Shown: one piece after another, positions 47,825-57,213 of the stretch
Position numbering within the stretch: the first letter of the stretch is position 1
Layout of the letters: each line of letters starts with the position of its first letter
Source of the DNA: Streptomyces californicus
Lineage (GTDB): Bacteria; Actinomycetota; Actinomycetes; Streptomycetales; Streptomycetaceae
Assembly: GCF_000717645.1 (NCBI RefSeq)
Contig: NZ_JNZZ01000017.1
Location: 134,949-198,948, forward strand
Length of the DNA stretch: 64,000 bases
Reading direction: 5' to 3'
Notes under the pieces: model-generated
Database searches by the model: none
The model's input: only the letters and a program-made list of their open reading frames with translations
Told to the model about the DNA's origin: nothing
Made by a program: the position numbers and the translations under genes

Positions 47825-49378
47825 GTGTTCGATACTCTCTCCGACCGCCTTAGCGCGACCTTCAAGAACCTCAGGGGCAAGGGCCGCTTGTCCGAGGCGG
47901 ACATCGACGCCACGGCACGCGAGATCCGTATCGCCCTGCTGGAAGCCGACGTCGCCCTGCCCGTGGTCCGGGCCTTCATCGCCAACGTGAAGGAGCGGGC
48001 GCGCGGCGCCGAGGTCTCCCAGGCGCTGAACCCCGCCCAGCAGGTCGTCAAGATCGTCAACGAGGAGCTCGTCTCCATCCTCGGCGGCGAGACCCGGCGG
48101 CTGCGGTTCGCCAAGACCGCCCCCACCGTGATCATGCTCGCCGGCCTCCAGGGCGCGGGCAAGACGACGCTCGCCGGAAAGCTCGGCCTCTGGCTCAAGG
48201 GCCAGGGCCACTCCCCGCTGCTCGTCGCCTGCGACCTCCAGCGCCCCAACGCCGTCAACCAGCTGAGCGTCGTCGCCGAGCGCGCCGGCGTCGCGGTCTA
48301 CGCCCCCGAGCCGGGCAACGGCGTCGGCGACCCGGTCCGGGTTGCCAAGGACTCCATCGAGTTCGCCAAGGCCAAGGTCCACGACATCGTCATCGTCGAC
48401 ACCGCCGGCCGCCTCGGCATCGACCAGGAGCTGATGCGGCAGGCCGCGGACATCCGCGACGCCGTCAGCCCCGACGAGATCCTCTTCGTCGTCGACGCCA
48501 TGATCGGTCAGGACGCGGTCAACACCGCCGAGGCGTTCCGCGACGGCGTCGGCTTCGACGGCGTGGTGCTCTCCAAGCTCGACGGCGACGCCCGCGGTGG
48601 CGCGGCCCTGTCGATCGCCCACGTCACGGGCAAGCAGATCATGTTCGCGTCGAACGGCGAGAAGCTGGAGGACTTCGACGCGTTCCACCCGGACCGGATG
48701 GCCTCCCGCATCCTCGACATGGGTGACCTCCTCACCCTGATCGAGCACGCGGAGAAGACGTTCAGTCAGGAAGAGGCCGCCAAAATGGCCTCGAAGCTCC
48801 AGTCGAGCAAGGGCGGGAAGGACTTCACCCTCGACGACTTCCTGGCCCAGATGGAGCAGGTCCGCAAGATGGGCTCCATCTCCAAGCTGCTCGGGATGCT
48901 GCCCGGCATGGGGCAGATCAAGGACCAGATCAACAACATCGACGAGCGCGACATCGACCGCACCGCCGCGATCATCAAGTCGATGACGCCCAAGGAGCGC
49001 GCCGAGCCGACGATCATCAACGGCTCCCGCCGCGCCCGTATCGCCAAGGGCTCCGGCGTCGAGGTCTCCGTGGTCAAGAGCCTGGTGGAGCGCTTCTTCG
49101 AGGCCCGCAAGATGATGTCGAAGATGGCCCAGGGCGGCGGCATGCCCGGAATGCCGGGGATGCCCGGCATGGGTGGCGGCCCCGGCCGGCAGAAGAAGCA
49201 GGTCAAGCAGGCCAAGGGCAAGCGCAAGAGCGGCAACCCGATGAAGCGCAAGGCCGAGGAGCAGGCCGCGGCCGCCCGCCGCGAGCAGGCCGCCCAGAAC
49301 GGCGGCGCGCTCGGACTGCCCGCCGCGCAGGACGGCAAGAACTTCGAGCTGCCGGACGAGTTCAAGAAGTTCATGTAG
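47825..49378 (+). CDS. ffh: Signal recognition particle protein Ffh
   Basis: 517 residues. The N domain covers about 1-90. The G domain has GLQGAGKTTLAGKLG, DTAGRLGIDQEL and SKLDGDARGGAAL. The M domain (about 300-430) binds 4.5S RNA and signal peptides, with ARIAKGSGVEVSVV and a Met/Gly-rich MPGMPGMPGMGGG loop. A basic tail with KRKSGNPMKRKAEE follows, longer than in E. coli. Partner of FtsY at 39266. Confidence 0.97.
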   Translation: MFDTLSDRLSATFKNLRGKGRLSEADIDATAREIRIALLEADVALPVVRAFIANVKERARGAEVSQALNPAQQVVKIVNEELVSILGGETRRLRFAKTAPTVIMLAGLQGAGKTTLAGKLGLWLKGQGHSPLLVACDLQRPNAVNQLSVVAERAGVAVYAPEPGNGVGDPVRVAKDSIEFAKAKVHDIVIVDTAGRLGIDQELMRQAADIRDAVSPDEILFVVDAMIGQDAVNTAEAFRDGVGFDGVVLSKLDGDARGGAALSIAHVTGKQIMFASNGEKLEDFDAFHPDRMASRILDMGDLLTLIEHAEKTFSQEEAAKMASKLQSSKGGKDFTLDDFLAQMEQVRKMGSISKLLGMLPGMGQIKDQINNIDERDIDRTAAIIKSMTPKERAEPTIINGSRRARIAKGSGVEVSVVKSLVERFFEARKMMSKMAQGGGMPGMPGMPGMGGGPGRQKKQVKQAKGKRKSGNPMKRKAEEQAAAARREQAAQNGGALGLPAAQDGKNFELPDEFKKFM

Positions 49379-49397
49379 CCGGTACGGCGTACGTACG

Positions 49398-49433
49398 CGT
49401 AAGGGGCGCCCTTGAGAGAGGGCGCCCCTTACG
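49398..49433. terminator. Terminator between ffh and methyltransferase
   Basis: 14-bp perfect stem CGTAAGGGGCGCCC with an 8-base loop, between convergent genes; it can act in both directions. Confidence 0.8.
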
Positions 49434-49468
49434 CGCGTCCGGGCCCGGCCCGGCGGGCTCCGTGCCGC

Positions 49469-50353
49469 TCAGGTCACGCAGACCAGATAGCGGAAGACGT
49501 TCGGCATCCACACCGTGCCGTCCGGCCGCCGATGCGGATGCAGGGCCTCCGCGACCTCCTTCTCCACCTGGGACCGGTCCGTGGCCCGCACGGCGGCGTC
49601 GAAGAGCCCGGTGGACAGCAGGCCGCGCACCGCGCTGCCCACGTTCGCGTAGCCGAACGGGCAGGACACCCGCCCCGAACCGTCCGGCCGCAGCCCGGCC
49701 CGCGCCGCCACGTCCTCCAGGTCGTCCCGGAGGGTGGGCCGCCACCTGCCCGGCTCCGTACGCGGCGGCCGCGCCGAATCCGCCAGCCGCGCCGCCACGC
49801 GCAGCACGTCCGCCGTGGCGCAGCGCTCGGGCGGACCCCAGCCGGTCAGCACCACCGACGCGCCCCGGACCGCCAGCGGGACGGCCGACCGCAGCGCCGG
49901 TACCAGCCCCTCGGAGTCCCCGGCCGCGCAGCCGATCGGCTCGAACACCGTGATCAGGTTGTACGGGGCGCCGTCCGCGGCGGACGGCGCGGGGCTCCCG
50001 TCCTCCATCAGCCGGGCCCGGCCCCCGGCCGGGTGCGGGGAGTGCGCGGGCGTCTCGTCCCCGTCGGCGCCGGGCAGCAGCCGCGTACGGGCCAGCGCCA
50101 GGCGCTCCCGGTCCGAGTCCACCCCCGTCACGTGCGCCCCCCGGGCCGCCGCGACGAGCATCGCGAGGCCCGAGCCGCAGCCCAGGGCGAGCATCCGGGT
50201 GGCGGCTCCGACCTCCATCCGGTCGTACACCGCTTCGTGGAGGGGGGCGAGCATGCGTTCCTGGATCTCGGCCCAGTCGCGTGCGCGGCTACCGGCGTCC
50301 GCCGGCGCGGGGGCGCCCGCGTACGGCTGGTTCCGGACGAGCGTTGGTGTCAT
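49469..50353 (-). CDS. SAM-dependent methyltransferase (class I)
   Basis: 294 residues. The SAM-binding LALGCGSGLAMLVAAARGAHV (about 53-73) and the acidic VTGVDSDRERL that follows define a class I Rossmann methyltransferase. The later VVLTGWGPPERC and FGYANVGSAVRGLLSTG segments are like ubiE-type small-molecule enzymes. Substrate unknown. A conserved-looking equivalent follows ffh in relatives. ATG 50353 has only a weak ribosome site. Confidence 0.85.
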   Translation of the reverse strand: MTPTLVRNQPYAGAPAPADAGSRARDWAEIQERMLAPLHEAVYDRMEVGAATRMLALGCGSGLAMLVAAARGAHVTGVDSDRERLALARTRLLPGADGDETPAHSPHPAGGRARLMEDGSPAPSAADGAPYNLITVFEPIGCAAGDSEGLVPALRSAVPLAVRGASVVLTGWGPPERCATADVLRVAARLADSARPPRTEPGRWRPTLRDDLEDVAARAGLRPDGSGRVSCPFGYANVGSAVRGLLSTGLFDAAVRATDRSQVEKEVAEALHPHRRPDGTVWMPNVFRYLVCVT

Positions 50354-50970
50354 GGAAAAGGCCCCAATCCGCCAAGAGGTTCGGTCGTGCCCGAGTGGAC
50401 GTCCCCCGCGTGCGGGTGCTCGGCACCCCGTAAGGGCCGTCCCGCAATTCCCGGCGGGCGCACGACGACAGCCACGGCACCTCGCCGCGTTGTCGAAACG
50501 CCCGAATACGTCCAGTATTCGGGCGCATCTCCGCCGTGCGATGCACCGCATCTGACGCCGTGCGCTGATCCACCGGGAGTTGCGGGACAACCCTTAGCCA
50601 GGGAACTGCGCATCCGCCGTTCCGTCCAGGGGTTGTGGAGCTGTGCTTGCGTGCCCCGGTCGTGCGCCCCGTCCCGTGCTGCTCTCCGACCCAGTCTTAC
50701 CCGACATCCGGCACCGGGCACGTCGAGCGGCGGCACGGGTACTCTTCCGGGCGGGATCCGTCAGGTGCGCCGCCCGCCCGCGCTCCCTACGCGCGAGCCC
50801 CCCGGCGTACCGCACGCTGTGCACCAGCTTGGTGCGAGCTGTGCGTCTTCTCCGCAGTTCTGCGTACCCGCCCTCGTCCGGACGCATCAACGCCGACTGA
50901 CTGGTACGTGCAAATTATTTGGGATGCCCCGGAATAGGAACACCGGAGCCCTCGGGCTCGTTGTCACGAC
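50354..50970. other. Large intergenic region before the SprT-like gene
   Basis: 617 bases. Frames across it give Arg/Pro-rich shadow translations without codon bias, so I call no gene. GCACCA-GCT-TGGTGC at about 50822-50836 is an inverted repeat, and CAAATTATTTGGG at 50909-50921 is an AT-rich palindrome-like stretch unusual here, probably part of the downstream promoter. Confidence 0.4.
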
Positions 50971-51564
50971 GTGAGCACGACACCACCTGTACTTGCCGCA
51001 GAGCTGGCGCAGGCGTGGGCCGACATTCAGCGGTACCACCCCGAGCTGCCCGATCTCGCCGCCCCAGAGTCCCTGATCGGAGAGTCCTCGTCCGCCTGTG
51101 GCGCCGAGCTCTCCTTCGAGCGACTGCTCCACGAGGCAGTCCACGGCATCGCCGCCGCGAGAGGTGTCCGCGACACCTCCCGCGCCGGCCGCTACCACAA
51201 CCGACGCTTCCTCGCGATCGCCGAGGAGCTGGGCCTCGATCACGCCGAGGAGCCCCACCCCAGCAGCGGATTCTCGCTGGTCACGCTGAATCCCGAAGCC
51301 AAGCGCCGGTACCGCCCGACCACCGAACGGCTGCAGCGCGCCCTGAAGGCGCACACCGTCGCCACCGCCGCCGACACCAAGCGCTCCTTCCGGGGGCCCG
51401 CCGCCCGGCACGGTTCCTCCGGGGGCGGCGTGCGGGTCAAGGCCGTCTGCGAGTGCGGGCGCAACGTCCGCGTCGTCCCGTCGGTCCTGGCGCAGGCGCC
51501 GATCGTCTGCGGCGGCTGCGGCAAGCCGTTCCGGATCCCGGAAGCGGCGGTCGCGGTGGGGTGA
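50971..51564 (+). CDS. SprT-like zinc metallopeptidase domain protein
   Basis: 197 residues. HEAVHGIAAARGVRDTSRAG contains an HExxH zinc motif (His51, Glu52, His55), and YHNRRFLAIAEELGL follows as in SprT-like proteins common on actinobacterial plasmids and phages. A zinc ribbon with CECG and CGGCGKPF closes the protein. Whether it cleaves protein is unknown; the eukaryotic relative Spartan repairs DNA-protein crosslinks. GTG at 50971. It stands alone before the rpsP cluster. Confidence 0.82.
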   Translation: MSTTPPVLAAELAQAWADIQRYHPELPDLAAPESLIGESSSACGAELSFERLLHEAVHGIAAARGVRDTSRAGRYHNRRFLAIAEELGLDHAEEPHPSSGFSLVTLNPEAKRRYRPTTERLQRALKAHTVATAADTKRSFRGPAARHGSSGGGVRVKAVCECGRNVRVVPSVLAQAPIVCGGCGKPFRIPEAAVAVG

Positions 51565-51723
51565 GCCGATGTGGTGTGGCACAATGGCTAGCTGTACTCG
51601 ACAGTCGCACAGGACCCCTCTCTCCTCCGGCTGACGCGTCCATCGGGCACTCCGAGTACCGCAACCCCACGTGGCATCTTCGTTGTGCCCAACCACGTCA
51701 GAGACACAGGAGACACCACTTCC

Positions 51724-52164
51724 GTGGCAGTCAAGATCAAGCTGAAGCGTCTGGGCAAGATCCGTTCGCCTCACTACCGCATCGTCGTCGCCGACTCCCG
51801 CACCCGCCGTGACGGCCGGGCCATCGAGGAGATCGGCCTGTACCACCCGGTGCAGAACCCCTCGCGCATCGAGGTCAACTCGGAGCGTGCGCGGTACTGG
51901 CTGTCCGTCGGCGCCCAGCCGACCGAGCCGGTTCTCGCGATCCTGAAGCTCACCGGTGACTGGCAGGCCCACAAGGGTCTCCCGGCCCCCGCGCCGCTGC
52001 TGCAGCCGGAGCCCAAGGCTGACAAGCGCGCGCTGTTCGAGGCGCTGTCCGCGGACGGCGACGAGGCCAAGGGCGAGGCCATCACGCCCAAGGCCAAGAA
52101 GTCCGACAAGAAGGCGGACGAGGCTGCTGACGCTGCCGCGTCCACCGAGTCGACCGAGGCCTGA
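51724..52164 (+). CDS. rpsP: Ribosomal protein bS16
   Basis: 146 residues. The conserved part (1-80) has [20 protein letters not shown] and [14 protein letters not shown]. An acidic Ala/Lys tail of about 45 residues is typical of actinobacterial S16. AGGAG precedes the GTG. It heads the rpsP-khpA-rimM-trmD-rplS cluster. Confidence 0.97.
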   Translation: MAVKIKLKRLGKIRSPHYRIVVADSRTRRDGRAIEEIGLYHPVQNPSRIEVNSERARYWLSVGAQPTEPVLAILKLTGDWQAHKGLPAPAPLLQPEPKADKRALFEALSADGDEAKGEAITPKAKKSDKKADEAADAAASTESTEA

Positions 52165-52166
52165 GC

Positions 52167-52406
52167 ATGCTCGAGGAGGCTCTCGAGCACCTCGTGAAGG
52201 GCATTGTCGACAACCCCGACGACGTGCAGGTTGCCGAGCGCACCCTGCGGCGCGGGCGCGTGCTGGAGGTCCGGGTCCACCCGGACGACCTCGGCAAGGT
52301 GATCGGCCGCAACGGCCGCACCGCTCGCGCCCTGCGTACGGTCGTGGGTGCCATCGGCGGCCGCGGTATCCGTGTCGACCTCGTCGATGTGGACCAGGTT
52401 CGCTGA
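52167..52406 (+). CDS. khpA: KH-domain RNA-binding protein
   Basis: 79 residues, a single KH domain with the RNA-binding loop VIGRNGRTARALRTVV (GxxG element GRNG). KhpA forms a dimer, often with KhpB, and binds rRNA and mRNA. It starts 2 bases after rpsP. Confidence 0.96.
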   Translation: MLEEALEHLVKGIVDNPDDVQVAERTLRRGRVLEVRVHPDDLGKVIGRNGRTARALRTVVGAIGGRGIRVDLVDVDQVR

Positions 52407-52429
52407 TCAGCGAGTTGAACACCGGCCAG

Positions 52430-52461
52430 GGCCGGGGAGGGCCTTCGGGCCGTCCCCGGCC
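52430..52461 (+). terminator. Hairpin between khpA and rimM
   Basis: 14-position stem GGCCGGGGAGGGCC with one mismatch and a TTCG loop, followed by CTTTGTC. It may partially uncouple rpsP-khpA from rimM-trmD-rplS. Confidence 0.65.
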
Positions 52462-52536
52462 TTTGTCGTCGGCCACCCGGGCCTCCGGACGTTTCCGTGA
52501 CGGGCCGGCGTCCCCACCCACCAATCGGAGAACAGC

Positions 52537-53184
52537 GTGCAGTTGGTAGTCGCGCGGATCGGCCGCGCCCACGGCATCAAGGGCGAGGTCACCGTCGAGG
52601 TACGAACGGACGAGCCGGAGCTGCGGCTCGGCCCCGGCGCCGTCCTGGCCACCGAACCGGCGGCGACGGGCCCGCTGACGATCGAGGCCGGCCGGGTCCA
52701 CAGCGGCCGGCTCCTGCTGCGCTTCGAGGGCGTACGCGACCGGACCGCTGCCGAGGCCCTGCGCAACACCCTGCTGATCGCCGATGTGGACCCGGACGAA
52801 CTCCCCGAGGAGGAGGACGAGTTCTACGACCACCAGCTGATCGACCTCGACGTGGTGCTCGCCGACGGCACCGAGATCGGCCGGATCACCGAGATCTCCC
52901 ACCTGCCCTCCCAGGACCTGTTCATCGTGGAGCGCCCCGACGGCAGCGAGGTGATGATCCCCTTCGTCGAGGAGATCGTCACCGAGATCGATCTGGAGGA
53001 GCAGCGCGCGGTCATCACCCCGCCGCCCGGCCTGATCGACGAGAGCGAGGCCGTGATCGCCTCCTCCCGCGACGAGGAGTCCGACGCGGACGCCGCCCCC
53101 GGCCACGAGGGCGAAGCCCCCTGGAACGCGGACGAGGCGGCCCCGGAGGGTCCGGACGAGACGCCGAAGGGCGACGCCCGATGA
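52537..53184 (+). CDS. rimM: Ribosome maturation factor RimM
   Basis: 215 residues. [20 protein letters not shown] opens the RimM N-domain; the PRC-barrel part includes [17 protein letters not shown] and [14 protein letters not shown]. An acidic C-terminal tail of about 40 residues ([14 protein letters not shown]) is extra relative to E. coli. It assists 30S head assembly with S19. Stop overlaps trmD (ATGA). Confidence 0.96.
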   Translation: MQLVVARIGRAHGIKGEVTVEVRTDEPELRLGPGAVLATEPAATGPLTIEAGRVHSGRLLLRFEGVRDRTAAEALRNTLLIADVDPDELPEEEDEFYDHQLIDLDVVLADGTEIGRITEISHLPSQDLFIVERPDGSEVMIPFVEEIVTEIDLEEQRAVITPPPGLIDESEAVIASSRDEESDADAAPGHEGEAPWNADEAAPEGPDETPKGDAR

Positions 53185-54002
53185 GGCTCGACGTCGTCAC
53201 GATCTTCCCCGAGTACCTGGAACCGCTGAACGTCTCCCTGGTCGGCAAGGCCCGCGCCCGGGGCGTGCTGGACGTCCACGTCCACGATCTGCGGGAGTGG
53301 ACGTACGACCGCCACAACACGGTCGACGACACCCCTTACGGCGGCGGCCCCGGCATGGTCATGAAGACCGAGCCCTGGGGCGACGCCCTGGACGAGGCCC
53401 TGGCCGACGGCTACGAGGCCGGGGCGCACTCCCCGGTCCTCGTCGTGCCCACGCCCGGCGGCCGGCCGTTCACCCAGGAACTGGCCGTCGAACTCTCGGC
53501 CGCCCCGTGGCTCGTCTTCACCCCGGCGCGGTACGAGGGCATCGACCGCCGGGTGATCGACGAGTACGCCACCCGGACGCGGGTCGTCGAGGTGTCCATC
53601 GGCGACTACGTGCTGGCCGGCGGGGAAGCGGCCGTCCTGGTGGTCACGGAGGCCGTGGCGCGGCTCCTGCCCGGGGTCCTCGGCAACGCCGAGTCCCACC
53701 GGGACGACTCCTTCGCCCCGGGCGCGATGGCCAACCTCCTGGAGGGCCCCGTCTACACCAAGCCTCCCGAGTGGCGTGGCCGCTCCATCCCGGACGTGCT
53801 GCTCAGCGGACACCACGGGAAGATCGCGCGCTGGCGGCGGGACCAGGCGTTCGCCCGTACCGCCCTCAACCGCCCCGATCTGATCGAGCGGTGTGAGGCG
53901 AGCGCGTTCGACAAGAAGGACCGCGAGATCCTGTCCATCCTCGGCTTCGCGCCGGAGCCCGGCGGCCGATTTTGGCGCAGGCCCACCGCCGTGGAAGAAT
54001 AG
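53181..54002 (+). CDS. trmD: tRNA (guanine37-N1)-methyltransferase
   Basis: 273 residues. The SPOUT trefoil knot motifs are clear: [17 protein letters not shown] and [30 protein letters not shown] is the N-terminal substrate segment and HRDDSFAPG the linker. It makes m1G37 and prevents frameshifting. 4-base overlap with rimM. Confidence 0.97.
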   Translation: MRLDVVTIFPEYLEPLNVSLVGKARARGVLDVHVHDLREWTYDRHNTVDDTPYGGGPGMVMKTEPWGDALDEALADGYEAGAHSPVLVVPTPGGRPFTQELAVELSAAPWLVFTPARYEGIDRRVIDEYATRTRVVEVSIGDYVLAGGEAAVLVVTEAVARLLPGVLGNAESHRDDSFAPGAMANLLEGPVYTKPPEWRGRSIPDVLLSGHHGKIARWRRDQAFARTALNRPDLIERCEASAFDKKDREILSILGFAPEPGGRFWRRPTAVEE

Positions 54003-54131
54003 GCCGCTGCTGTACGTCCGGTGTGCGCCCCTGCCACAGGGGGAAAGACGCCCGCCCGACGCGATCAGCTCTCCGAACTCTCCACGACATTCCGTCGATG
54101 ACCTGTGGCATCGGCGAAGAAAGCAGAAACC

Positions 54132-54482
54132 ATGGCTTCCCTGCTCGATGACGTCAATGCCGCGACCCTCCGGTCGGACGTCCCGGCGTTCCGCCCCGGT
54201 GACACCGTCAACGTCCACGTCCGCGTGATCGAGGGCAACCGCTCCCGTATCCAGCAGTTCAAGGGCGTCGTCATCCGCCGCCAGGGCGCGGGCGTCAGCG
54301 AGACCTTCACGGTTCGCAAGGTCTCCTTCAGCGTCGGCGTCGAGCGCACCTTCCCGGTGCACAGCCCGATCTTCGAGAAGATCGAGCTCGTCACCCGCGG
54401 TGACGTCCGCCGCGCCAAGCTGTACTTCCTCCGTGAGCTGCGCGGCAAGGCCGCGAAGATCAAGGAGAAGCGCGACAACTGA
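54132..54482 (+). CDS. rplS: Ribosomal protein bL19
   Basis: 116 residues, standard length. [35 protein letters not shown] and [20 protein letters not shown] are conserved. It contacts the subunit interface. Last gene of the translation cluster; the sip genes start 66 bases later with no terminator seen, so read-through is possible. Confidence 0.98.
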   Translation: MASLLDDVNAATLRSDVPAFRPGDTVNVHVRVIEGNRSRIQQFKGVVIRRQGAGVSETFTVRKVSFSVGVERTFPVHSPIFEKIELVTRGDVRRAKLYFLRELRGKAAKIKEKRDN

Positions 54483-54548
54483 GCTGTCGCCCGGCCGTCC
54501 CCCCGGGGATGACCCGTTCACAGCGCGGCCGGATAGGCTTCGGCCGCG

Positions 54549-55319
54549 ATGGACACCCAAGCACAGCACTCGGAGCGCGACCGCTCCCCGGAACCCGACG
54601 CGGGAACCGGGGGGAGGTCGCGCTTTTCGCGTACACGGGCCCGCTTCGCCGCGGCCCTGTCCTGGCGGCGGGTGCTCGCCGGGGCGGTCCTGGCCACCAC
54701 CGTCCTGCTGCTGGTCAGCTCCTTCGTGGTGCAGCCCTTCCTGATCCCCAGCGGATCGATGGAGCCGACGCTGAAGGTCGGTGACCGGCTCCTCGTGAAC
54801 AAACTGGCCTACCGCTTCGGCGCCCAGCCCGAACGCGGCGACGTGGTGGTCTTTGACGGCACCGGTTCCTTCGTCCGCGAGGACCTCGACGCGAACCCCC
54901 TGGCCGGGCTGGCGCGCGGCGCGGCGGCCTCCCTGGGGCTCGCCGAACCCGACGACAGCGACTTCGTGAAGCGGGTGGTGGGCGTGGGCGGCGACCGCGT
55001 CGTCTGCTGCGACGCCCGGGGAAGGCTCGCGGTCAACGGGACGGTGGTCGACGAGCCGTACCTGTACCCGGGCGACACCGCTTCCCGGGTGCCCTTCGAC
55101 ATCGTGGTGCCCTCGGGCACGCTGTGGATGATGGGCGACCACCGCAGCCGCTCCAGCGACTCCCGGGACCGCCTCGGATCGCCCGGCGGCGGCATGGTGC
55201 CGGTGGACCGGGTGACCGGCCGGGTGGACTGGCTGGGCTGGCCGCCGGCCCGGACGGGCTCCCTGGCGGGGACCGACGCGTTCACCGGCGTACCGGCTCC
55301 CGGGGCGGCGCATGGGTAG
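54549..55319 (+). CDS. sipW: Type I signal peptidase SipW
   Basis: 256 residues. One N-terminal helix (about 43-62) anchors it in the membrane. Catalytic Ser70 lies in IPSGSMEPTL and Lys141 in DFVKRVVGVGGDRV; GDVVVF and MGDHRSRSSDSRD are the other SPase boxes. It removes Sec and Tat signal peptides outside the membrane. It is the first of four tandem paralogues. No C-terminal helix, unlike SipY. Confidence 0.95.
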   Translation: MDTQAQHSERDRSPEPDAGTGGRSRFSRTRARFAAALSWRRVLAGAVLATTVLLLVSSFVVQPFLIPSGSMEPTLKVGDRLLVNKLAYRFGAQPERGDVVVFDGTGSFVREDLDANPLAGLARGAAASLGLAEPDDSDFVKRVVGVGGDRVVCCDARGRLAVNGTVVDEPYLYPGDTASRVPFDIVVPSGTLWMMGDHRSRSSDSRDRLGSPGGGMVPVDRVTGRVDWLGWPPARTGSLAGTDAFTGVPAPGAAHG

Positions 55320-56370
55320 GCGCGGGCGTCCGCGCGGCGCGTCCGACCCGGACGGCTCTCCGCCCGGGGCCCGCTCGCTGCCCACCCGTGCCGAGCGCCG
55401 TCGGCTGGCCAGGAAGGTCCGACGCAAGCGCCGCGGGTCCGCGCTGAGGGACATCCCCGTTCTCCTCGTGGTCGCGGTGCTGATCGCGCTCGTCCTGAAG
55501 ACGTTCCTGGTGCAGGCGTTCGTCATCCCCTCCGGATCGATGGAGCAGACGATCCGGATCGGCGACCGGGTGCTGGTGGACAAGCTGACCCCGTGGTTCG
55601 GCTCGAAGCCGCAGCGCGGTGACGTCGTGGTGTTCAAGGACCCCGGCGGCTGGCTGCGGCGGGAGGACGCCGGCGGGCGGGACGAAGCGCCGATCGGCGT
55701 CAAACAGGCCACCGAGGCGCTGACGTTCATCGGGCTGCTGCCGTCCGACGACGAACAGGACCTGATCAAGCGGGTCATCGCGGTCGGCGGCGACACCGTG
55801 AAGTGCTGCGGTGAGGACGGCCGGGTCACCGTCAACGGCGCGCCCGTGGCCGAGACGTACCTCCATCCCGACGACCGGCCGTCGACCATCCCGTTCGAGG
55901 TGGAGGTCCCGGAGGGGCGGCTGTTCGTGATGGGGGACCACCGGTCCGACTCCGCCGACTCCCGCTTCCACCTCGACGAACCCGGCCGGGGCACGGTCTC
56001 CGAGAAGGAGGTCGTGGGGCGGGCCGTCGTCATCGCCTGGCCGTTCGGCCACTGGAGCACCCTGGAGGAGCGCGACGCCTTCTCCGCGATCCCCGAAGCG
56101 CGGGCATCGCAAGCGGCGGCCCCGGCCCCGTCGCATAGTGTGGCACCCCCGGATCACGACGGAATGGTCCGGCTCCCGACCCCTGCGGAACTCCCGCTCG
56201 TTATGGGAGTGGTGGGCCTGCGCCGGATCGGGCGCGGGCAGTGGCACGTACTGAGGAGTGGATGTGGGGGATTTGGCGGTCGGCGCACGATCCGGACACG
56301 ACGAACCCGAGGACCGGCCGGAGCGCGACGAGTCTCCCGCGGGCGGGGCGGCGGTTCCGCCGGAGGGTGA
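55312..56370 (+). CDS. sipX: Type I signal peptidase SipX with long overlapping tail
   Basis: 352 residues. A basic N-terminus and a helix (about 47-67) precede catalytic Ser76 in IPSGSMEQTI and Lys153 in LIKRVIAVGGDTV; MGDHRSDSADSR is also present. The ATG overlaps the sipW end by 8 bases. The C-terminus runs 113 bases into sipY in another frame; this tail (from about residue 315) is Gly/Arg-rich and looks like a by-product of sipY codons, though LPTPAELPLVMGVVGLRR just before could be a partial membrane segment. Confidence 0.9.
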   Translation: MGRRGRPRGASDPDGSPPGARSLPTRAERRRLARKVRRKRRGSALRDIPVLLVVAVLIALVLKTFLVQAFVIPSGSMEQTIRIGDRVLVDKLTPWFGSKPQRGDVVVFKDPGGWLRREDAGGRDEAPIGVKQATEALTFIGLLPSDDEQDLIKRVIAVGGDTVKCCGEDGRVTVNGAPVAETYLHPDDRPSTIPFEVEVPEGRLFVMGDHRSDSADSRFHLDEPGRGTVSEKEVVGRAVVIAWPFGHWSTLEERDAFSAIPEARASQAAAPAPSHSVAPPDHDGMVRLPTPAELPLVMGVVGLRRIGRGQWHVLRSGCGGFGGRRTIRTRRTRGPAGARRVSRGRGGGSAGG

Positions 56371-57163
56371 CGGCGAGGCCCCGGGCGGCGGCAAGCCGCC
56401 CAAGAAGCAGCGGTCGTTCTGGGTGGAGCTGCCGCTGCTCGTCGGCATCGCCCTGGTCCTCGCGCTGTTGATCAAGACGTTCCTGATCCAGGCGTTCTCG
56501 ATCCCTTCGGACTCGATGCAGAACACGCTGCAGCGGGGCGACCGGGTGCTGGTGGACAAGCTGACCCCGTGGTTCGGCTCGGAGCCGGAGCGCGGAGAGG
56601 TCGTGGTCTTCCACGACCCGGGCGGCTGGCTGGAGGACACCGCGACCCCGGAGCCCAACGCGGTGCAGAAGTTCCTGAGCTTCATCGGCCTGATGCCCTC
56701 CTCGGAGGAGAAGGACCTGATCAAGCGGGTCATCGCGGTCGGCGGTGACACCGTGGAGTGCAAGGAGAACGGGCCGGTCAAGGTCAACGGGAAGAGCCTG
56801 GACGAGAAGGCGTTCATCTTCCCCGGCAACACCCCGTGCAACGACAAGCCCTTCGGCCCGATCACGGTGCCCGACGGCCGGATCTTCGTCATGGGCGACC
56901 ACCGGCAGAACTCCCTGGACTCCCGCTACCACCAGGAGCTTCCGGGGCAGGGCACCGTCTCCACCGACGAGGTCGTCGGCCGCGCGGTCGTCGTCGCCTG
57001 GCCGGTGGGCCGCTGGGCCACGCTCCCCGTCCCCGGCACCTTCGACCAGCCGGGTCTGAACGCGGCCGCCGCGATGGCTCCGGCGGCACTGGGCGTAGCC
57101 GGAGCGGTGCCCCTCGTGTTGTGGCGCCGCCGGAGGCTGACCGCCGGGCGTACCGACGGGTAG
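56258..57163 (+). CDS. sipY: Type I signal peptidase SipY
   Basis: 301 residues from GTG 56258 (GAGGAG overlaps it; a second GTG is at 56264). A Gly/Pro/Glu-rich leader and helix (about 58-75) precede catalytic Ser86 in IPSDSMQNTL and Lys156 in LIKRVIAVGGDTV. A C-terminal helix (AAMAPAALGVAGAVPLVLW) gives it the two-anchor topology described for SipY, often the most important SPase in S. lividans. The start lies inside sipX. Confidence 0.94.
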   Translation: MDVGDLAVGARSGHDEPEDRPERDESPAGGAAVPPEGDGEAPGGGKPPKKQRSFWVELPLLVGIALVLALLIKTFLIQAFSIPSDSMQNTLQRGDRVLVDKLTPWFGSEPERGEVVVFHDPGGWLEDTATPEPNAVQKFLSFIGLMPSSEEKDLIKRVIAVGGDTVECKENGPVKVNGKSLDEKAFIFPGNTPCNDKPFGPITVPDGRIFVMGDHRQNSLDSRYHQELPGQGTVSTDEVVGRAVVVAWPVGRWATLPVPGTFDQPGLNAAAAMAPAALGVAGAVPLVLWRRRRLTAGRTDG

Positions 57164-57213
57164 GGTGCCCACTCGGATCAGCGATTGTCGATCTCCGACG
57201 GGGGAGCGCTGGG

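Noticed and set aside
50635..50937. 100-codon plus-strand frame before the SprT-like gene
   Set aside because: Arg/Pro/Cys-rich translation, no codon bias, no ribosome site and no recognisable family.
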